DNA from: Desulfurococcaceae archaeon
GTDB taxonomy: Archaea; Thermoproteota; Thermoprotei_A; Sulfolobales; NBVN01
Direction of reading: 5' to 3'
DNA length: 52,896 bases
NCBI GenBank assembly: GCA_020833255.1
Contig: JAJHQR010000003.1
Location: 1-52,896 of the forward strand
Each line of letters begins with the position of its first letter. Positions within the stretch are counted from its first letter, which is position 1. The position numbers and the translations under genes are program-made. The notes beneath the pieces were generated by a model that saw only the letters and a program-made list of their open reading frames with translations, searched no databases and was not told the DNA's origin. This document shows positions 50,037 through 52,896 of the stretch, in pieces.

Positions 50037-50699
50037 ATGGGGAGACGCATGAGTGAGTCCATAGAGGATTATATTCTCACGGTGTACCGCTTAGAGAAGC
50101 TTTGCGGGGTGGCTAAGACATCTCAGATTTCCAGGGAACTGAACTTGAGGGAGGGTACCGTGAGTAAGGTGTTGAGGAAGTTACGTGATGAGGGATTCGT
50201 TGTCTTGAGTAGGTATAGGGGGGTTAAGCTAAGTGATTTAGGTAGGGAGGTAGCTGAGAGGATATTGAGGAAGCACGCGATAATAGAGGTCTTCCTCACG
50301 GATTTCCTAGGCTTTGATAAGCTTAAAGCACACTACCTAGCGGATAAAATGGAGCACCTGCCTGATGAGGTGGTTGAGGCCATATACCACAAGTTAGGTA
50401 AGCCGAGCTTACGTCACCACATATCGTTCGTGAGGGAGTTAAGCGAGGAAGATTATAAGCGGGTGATTCCTCTCACGAAGGTCGCCCCTAACAAGTGTTA
50501 TGTGGTCACCCACCTCTACGTCGAGTTAAGCACCGTTCTCGAAAAGCTATCTAAGTCTAATTGCGGGTACCCGTGCGTGATACGTGTTGAGGGCCTAGGT
50601 TCTAAAGGGGTTTCAGTGAGTGTTTCCGGCGTTGAAGTAGTTTTTACCTACCAGGAAGGAGAGTCTATATTCGTTAAGGAGGTGCAGTGCGGTGAGTAA
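50037..50699 (+). CDS. DtxR/MntR-family metal-dependent repressor
   Basis: Fe/Mn-responsive transcription factor. N-terminal winged helix ESIEDYILTVYRLEKLCGVA then TSQISRELNLREGTVSKVLR, dimerisation/metal helices with HAIIEVFLTDFLGF, ADKMEHLPDEVVEAIYHKLG (His/Glu metal ligands) and a C-terminal SH3-like domain (residues 165-220). 220 residues. It overlaps a FeoA gene by 8 nt, so iron is the likely signal. ATG 50037; ATG 50049 is also possible. Confidence 0.9.
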   Translation: MGRRMSESIEDYILTVYRLEKLCGVAKTSQISRELNLREGTVSKVLRKLRDEGFVVLSRYRGVKLSDLGREVAERILRKHAIIEVFLTDFLGFDKLKAHYLADKMEHLPDEVVEAIYHKLGKPSLRHHISFVRELSEEDYKRVIPLTKVAPNKCYVVTHLYVELSTVLEKLSKSNCGYPCVIRVEGLGSKGVSVSVSGVEVVFTYQEGESIFVKEVQCGE

Positions 50700-50937
50700 G
50701 CAGGTTTCCCCTCTTTCCAGCGTGCCCGAAGGTTGTAGGGTGCGCGTGTACAGGGTGTGTGCCGGTAGAGGCCTCTCAACAAGGCTTTACCAGATGGGGG
50801 TAGTGCCTGGCGAGGAGGTATTGGTGAAGCACAATAATAAAGGCTTCATCATACTAGAGGTTAGGGGGGTGGAGATAAGTCTTAGTAAGGGCATTGCTTC
50901 GAAGATAGAGGTTGAGTGCTTGACTAACCGTCTTTAA
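50692..50937 (+). CDS. feoA: FeoA-domain protein
   Basis: Small SH3-like FeoA protein, 81 residues: SSVPEGCRVRVYRVCAGRGL, LYQMGVVPGEEVLVKHNNKG, GVEISLSKGIASKIEVE. Normally it stimulates the ferrous iron permease FeoB. No feoB follows; the next gene is an aminotransferase after 90 bp. Co-translated with the DtxR regulator (8-nt overlap), so it may instead modulate that regulator. Confidence 0.88.
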   Translation: MSKQVSPLSSVPEGCRVRVYRVCAGRGLSTRLYQMGVVPGEEVLVKHNNKGFIILEVRGVEISLSKGIASKIEVECLTNRL

Positions 50938-51026
50938 ACGTTATACTTATTCACCGACGCGTGAGACCATCCGTTTTAGCCTGTTTAGTAGAAACAATAA
51001 TTATTAACTCTATCTGCGAAACCTAA

Positions 51027-52202
51027 TTGGTGGATGCTTTGAGTCAGGAAAAATTAAATAGTAAGGTAATTGATGAAGTCCGGAAGATTGTCTGGCCCAG
51101 GAACCTCAAGCTTTTCACGGCAGGTCCTGTCGCATGCTTCCCCGAAGTTCTTGAGGTCATGAAGTTTCAGATGTTTAGCCACAGGTCTAAGGAGTATAGG
51201 GAGCTACATAAGGATACTGTTGAGAGGCTTGCCAGGTTTGTTGAGGCTAGCGAGGGCACCGTCCTCTTATTCCCGAGTAGCGGTACCGGCGTCATGGAGG
51301 CTAGCGTGAGGAATTTCGTCTCGTTAGGCGGTGCCGTCCTCACCACGATAATAGGCGAGTTTGGCTCCAGGTATAGGGAGGTGGTTGAGAGTAATGGTAG
51401 GAGAGCGGTTGTTTTAGAGAAGAACGCTGGCGAGCCTGTTTTCCCCGACGAGTTAGATGAGGCTCTGAGGAAGCATCCTGAAGTGGAGGCTGTGACAATA
51501 ACGTATAATGAGACCAGCACGGGCGTCTTAAACCCGCTTAAGGAGTTAGCTGAGGTTGCTAAGAAACACGGTAAGCTAGTCTTCGTGGACGCGGTCTCCG
51601 CGATGGGGGCTGCTGAGATAAAGTTTGACGCGTGGGGTCTTGACGTCGTGTTCACGAGTAGTCAGAAAGCTTTCGGGGTGCCTCCGGGCTTGGCTGTCGG
51701 GGTGTTCAGTAAGGAGGCTCTGAAGAAAGCTGAGGCAATACCTAGCAGGGGCTGGTATTTCGACGTGCTGAAGTACCTACACTACCAAGAGAAAGAGTGG
51801 TCGACCCCCTCAACACCCCCGATACCTCAGATAATAGGCCTGAACGTCATGTTGAGGGTGGTTGATGAGATGGGCGGTAAGAGTGCTTGGCTTTCCATGT
51901 ATTCCGAGAGAGCTAAGATGGTTAGGGACGGGGTTACGAGACTCGGGCTAGAACTCTTCGCTAGGAGAGGCTACGAGTCACCCACAATCACCTCCGTTAA
52001 GTCTCCTGAAGGTATTGACGGGTACGAGGTCTACAGCAGGGTTCGTGAGAGGGGTTACGAGATAGCGGCTGGTTACGGGAAGTTTAAGAAGACTTCGTTC
52101 AGGATAGGGCACATGGGTTACATGCCTAAAGAGTACATAGAGGAGGTGCTGGGAGTGATTAAGGAGGTGTTAGCTGAGCTCGGGTGGGTGGGAAAGAAAT
52201 GA
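51027..52202 (+). CDS. Class V aminotransferase (serine/alanine-glyoxylate type; probable phosphoserine aminotransferase role)
   Basis: PLP enzyme with LFTAGPVACFPEVLEVMKFQ and HRSKEYRELHKDTVERL at the N-terminus, FPSSGTGVMEASVRN, FVDAVSAMGAAEIKFDAWG and the PLP lysine in FTSSQKAFGVPPGLAVGVF near residue 212. 391 residues from TTG 51027; TTG 51039 has GGTGG 5 nt upstream and may be the real start. Its stop overlaps serA (ATGA), so it most likely makes phosphoserine from 3-phosphohydroxypyruvate, as proposed for crenarchaea lacking SerC. Alanine-glyoxylate aminotransferase is the alternative. Confidence 0.85.
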   Translation: MVDALSQEKLNSKVIDEVRKIVWPRNLKLFTAGPVACFPEVLEVMKFQMFSHRSKEYRELHKDTVERLARFVEASEGTVLLFPSSGTGVMEASVRNFVSLGGAVLTTIIGEFGSRYREVVESNGRRAVVLEKNAGEPVFPDELDEALRKHPEVEAVTITYNETSTGVLNPLKELAEVAKKHGKLVFVDAVSAMGAAEIKFDAWGLDVVFTSSQKAFGVPPGLAVGVFSKEALKKAEAIPSRGWYFDVLKYLHYQEKEWSTPSTPPIPQIIGLNVMLRVVDEMGGKSAWLSMYSERAKMVRDGVTRLGLELFARRGYESPTITSVKSPEGIDGYEVYSRVRERGYEIAAGYGKFKKTSFRIGHMGYMPKEYIEEVLGVIKEVLAELGWVGKK

Positions 52203-52896
52203 AGGCGTTAATAGCTGCCCCAGTCCACAGAGACGCCATAAAGATGCTTGAGGACGCAGGTATTCAGGTAGTTTATAAGGAGTACCCCTCGGAAAAAGAG
52301 TTAAGTGAGTTGATAGTGGACGCGGACATCTTATTCGTCAGGAGTAAGCCGTTGGTCACGGCCGAAGTAATAAGCAAAGCCGGGAAACTGAAGGTAATTG
52401 CTAGAGCTGGTGTAGGGCTTGACAACATAGACGTTAAAGCGGCTGAGGCTAGGGGAATCAAGGTAATTAACACCCCTGAAGCAACGAGCAGGAGCGTGGC
52501 CGAGCTAACCATAGGTTTAATGCTCTCCGTAGCTAGGAAGATAGCTTACTCTGACAGGAAGATGCGTGAGGGTAAGTGGGTAAAGAAAGAAGCTGAGGGA
52601 ATAGAGCTTAAGGGCAAGACGTTAGGGATAATAGGGTTTGGCAGGATAGGTAGGGAGGTTGCCGCGATAGCTTCTAAAGGCTTGGGCATGAGAGTACTGT
52701 ATTACGACGTCTACAGAGCGAGCCCAGAGATAGAGAGGGAATTAGGCGCCACTTTCGTGGACTTGGAGACTTTAGCGAGGGAGTCTGATGTTGTTAGTGT
52801 TCATGTTCCTCTTACTCCTGAGACTAGGTGGTTGGTTGGTGAGGGTTTGTTGAGGTTGATGAAGAAGAACGCAATACTAATAAACACTTCAAGAGG
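52199..52896 (+). CDS. serA: D-3-phosphoglycerate dehydrogenase, 3' end beyond window
   Basis: First step of serine synthesis. Translation starts MKALIAAPVHRDAIKMLEDA and shows ARAGVGLDNIDVKAAEARGI, NTPEATSRSVAELTIGLML, the NAD motif LGIIGFGRIGREVAAIASKG near residue 143, and HVPLTPETRWLVG, ending in INTSR at the edge. About 232 codons are present of the usual 305-315. ATG overlaps the aminotransferase stop by 4 nt, so the two form a serine operon. Confidence 0.9.
   Translation, partial: MKALIAAPVHRDAIKMLEDAGIQVVYKEYPSEKELSELIVDADILFVRSKPLVTAEVISKAGKLKVIARAGVGLDNIDVKAAEARGIKVINTPEATSRSVAELTIGLMLSVARKIAYSDRKMREGKWVKKEAEGIELKGKTLGIIGFGRIGREVAAIASKGLGMRVLYYDVYRASPEIERELGATFVDLETLARESDVVSVHVPLTPETRWLVGEGLLRLMKKNAILINTSR

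Noticed and set aside
1-52896. CRISPR array, prophage or integrated plasmid
   Set aside because: No regularly spaced repeats, cas genes, integrase or replication genes are visible anywhere in the window.

Overview
The window looks like a chromosomal segment of a hyperthermophilic archaeon of the Thermoproteota (Crenarchaeota), most like the Desulfurococcales. The support is a ribosomal protein eL38 gene, archaeal-type AsnRS, TyrRS and class II LysRS, the archaeal ArfC riboflavin reductase, IorAB with an ADP-forming acyl-CoA synthetase subunit, an Mrp/MinD-type HypB partner of HypA, many GTG/TTG starts, GGTG-type ribosome binding sites and TATA boxes about 25 nt before gene starts. The rank below phylum is inference.

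Layout. 1-5.9 kb: glyoxylate reductase (cut by the left edge), an amidohydrolase overlapping arfC, a nucleotidyltransferase, and a divergent BCCP / carboxyltransferase pair. 6-13.6 kb: asnS, a Nudix hydrolase, a threonine-synthase-like protein lacking the PLP lysine and fused to a winged helix, an S-A-T ECF importer, a hotdog thioesterase and tyrS. 13.6-20.3 kb: two divergent ribbon-helix-helix (RHH) genes around a repeat-rich operator region, a metallo-hydrolase, a purine phosphoribosyltransferase, an ADP-forming acyl-CoA synthetase alpha / iorA / iorB operon and a HAD phosphatase. 20.3-25.2 kb: a candidate structured RNA, a tightly coupled three-gene operon of unknown function (one subunit with about ten membrane spans and a long helical tail), and a decayed tnpB/right-end remnant. 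25.2-32.9 kb: sufS with a thioredoxin-like partner, a propeller-like protein, hypD, a MATE transporter, hypA and its Mrp-type ATPase. 33-34.1 kb: a gene-poor stretch with two further candidate structured RNAs. 34.1-42.2 kb: several conserved hypotheticals, a radical SAM protein, nth, glmS, surE and moeA. 42.2-52.9 kb: tRNA-Pro(TGG), meaB/thrC, lysS, eL38, a C/D box sRNA sharing a palindromic bidirectional promoter with rpiA, trxB, a DegT aminotransferase, a DtxR/FeoA pair, and a class V aminotransferase coupled to serA (cut by the right edge).

How the genes fit together. The metabolism suggested is peptide or amino acid fermentation with acyl-CoA energy conservation (IorAB, ADP-forming synthetase), NiFe hydrogenase maturation (HypA, HypB-like, HypD), a propionyl/methylmalonyl-CoA branch (BCCP, carboxyltransferase, MeaB), Mo/W cofactor use (MoeA) and serine synthesis (SerA, class V aminotransferase, possibly the HAD phosphatase). 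The most interesting points are the catalytically dead threonine-synthase/winged-helix fusion beside an ECF transporter, the amidohydrolase overlapping arfC as a candidate for the missing archaeal riboflavin deaminase, the unknown three-gene membrane operon, three candidate structured RNAs, and the C/D sRNA-rpiA promoter. All family calls come from reading motifs by eye; no database search was run.
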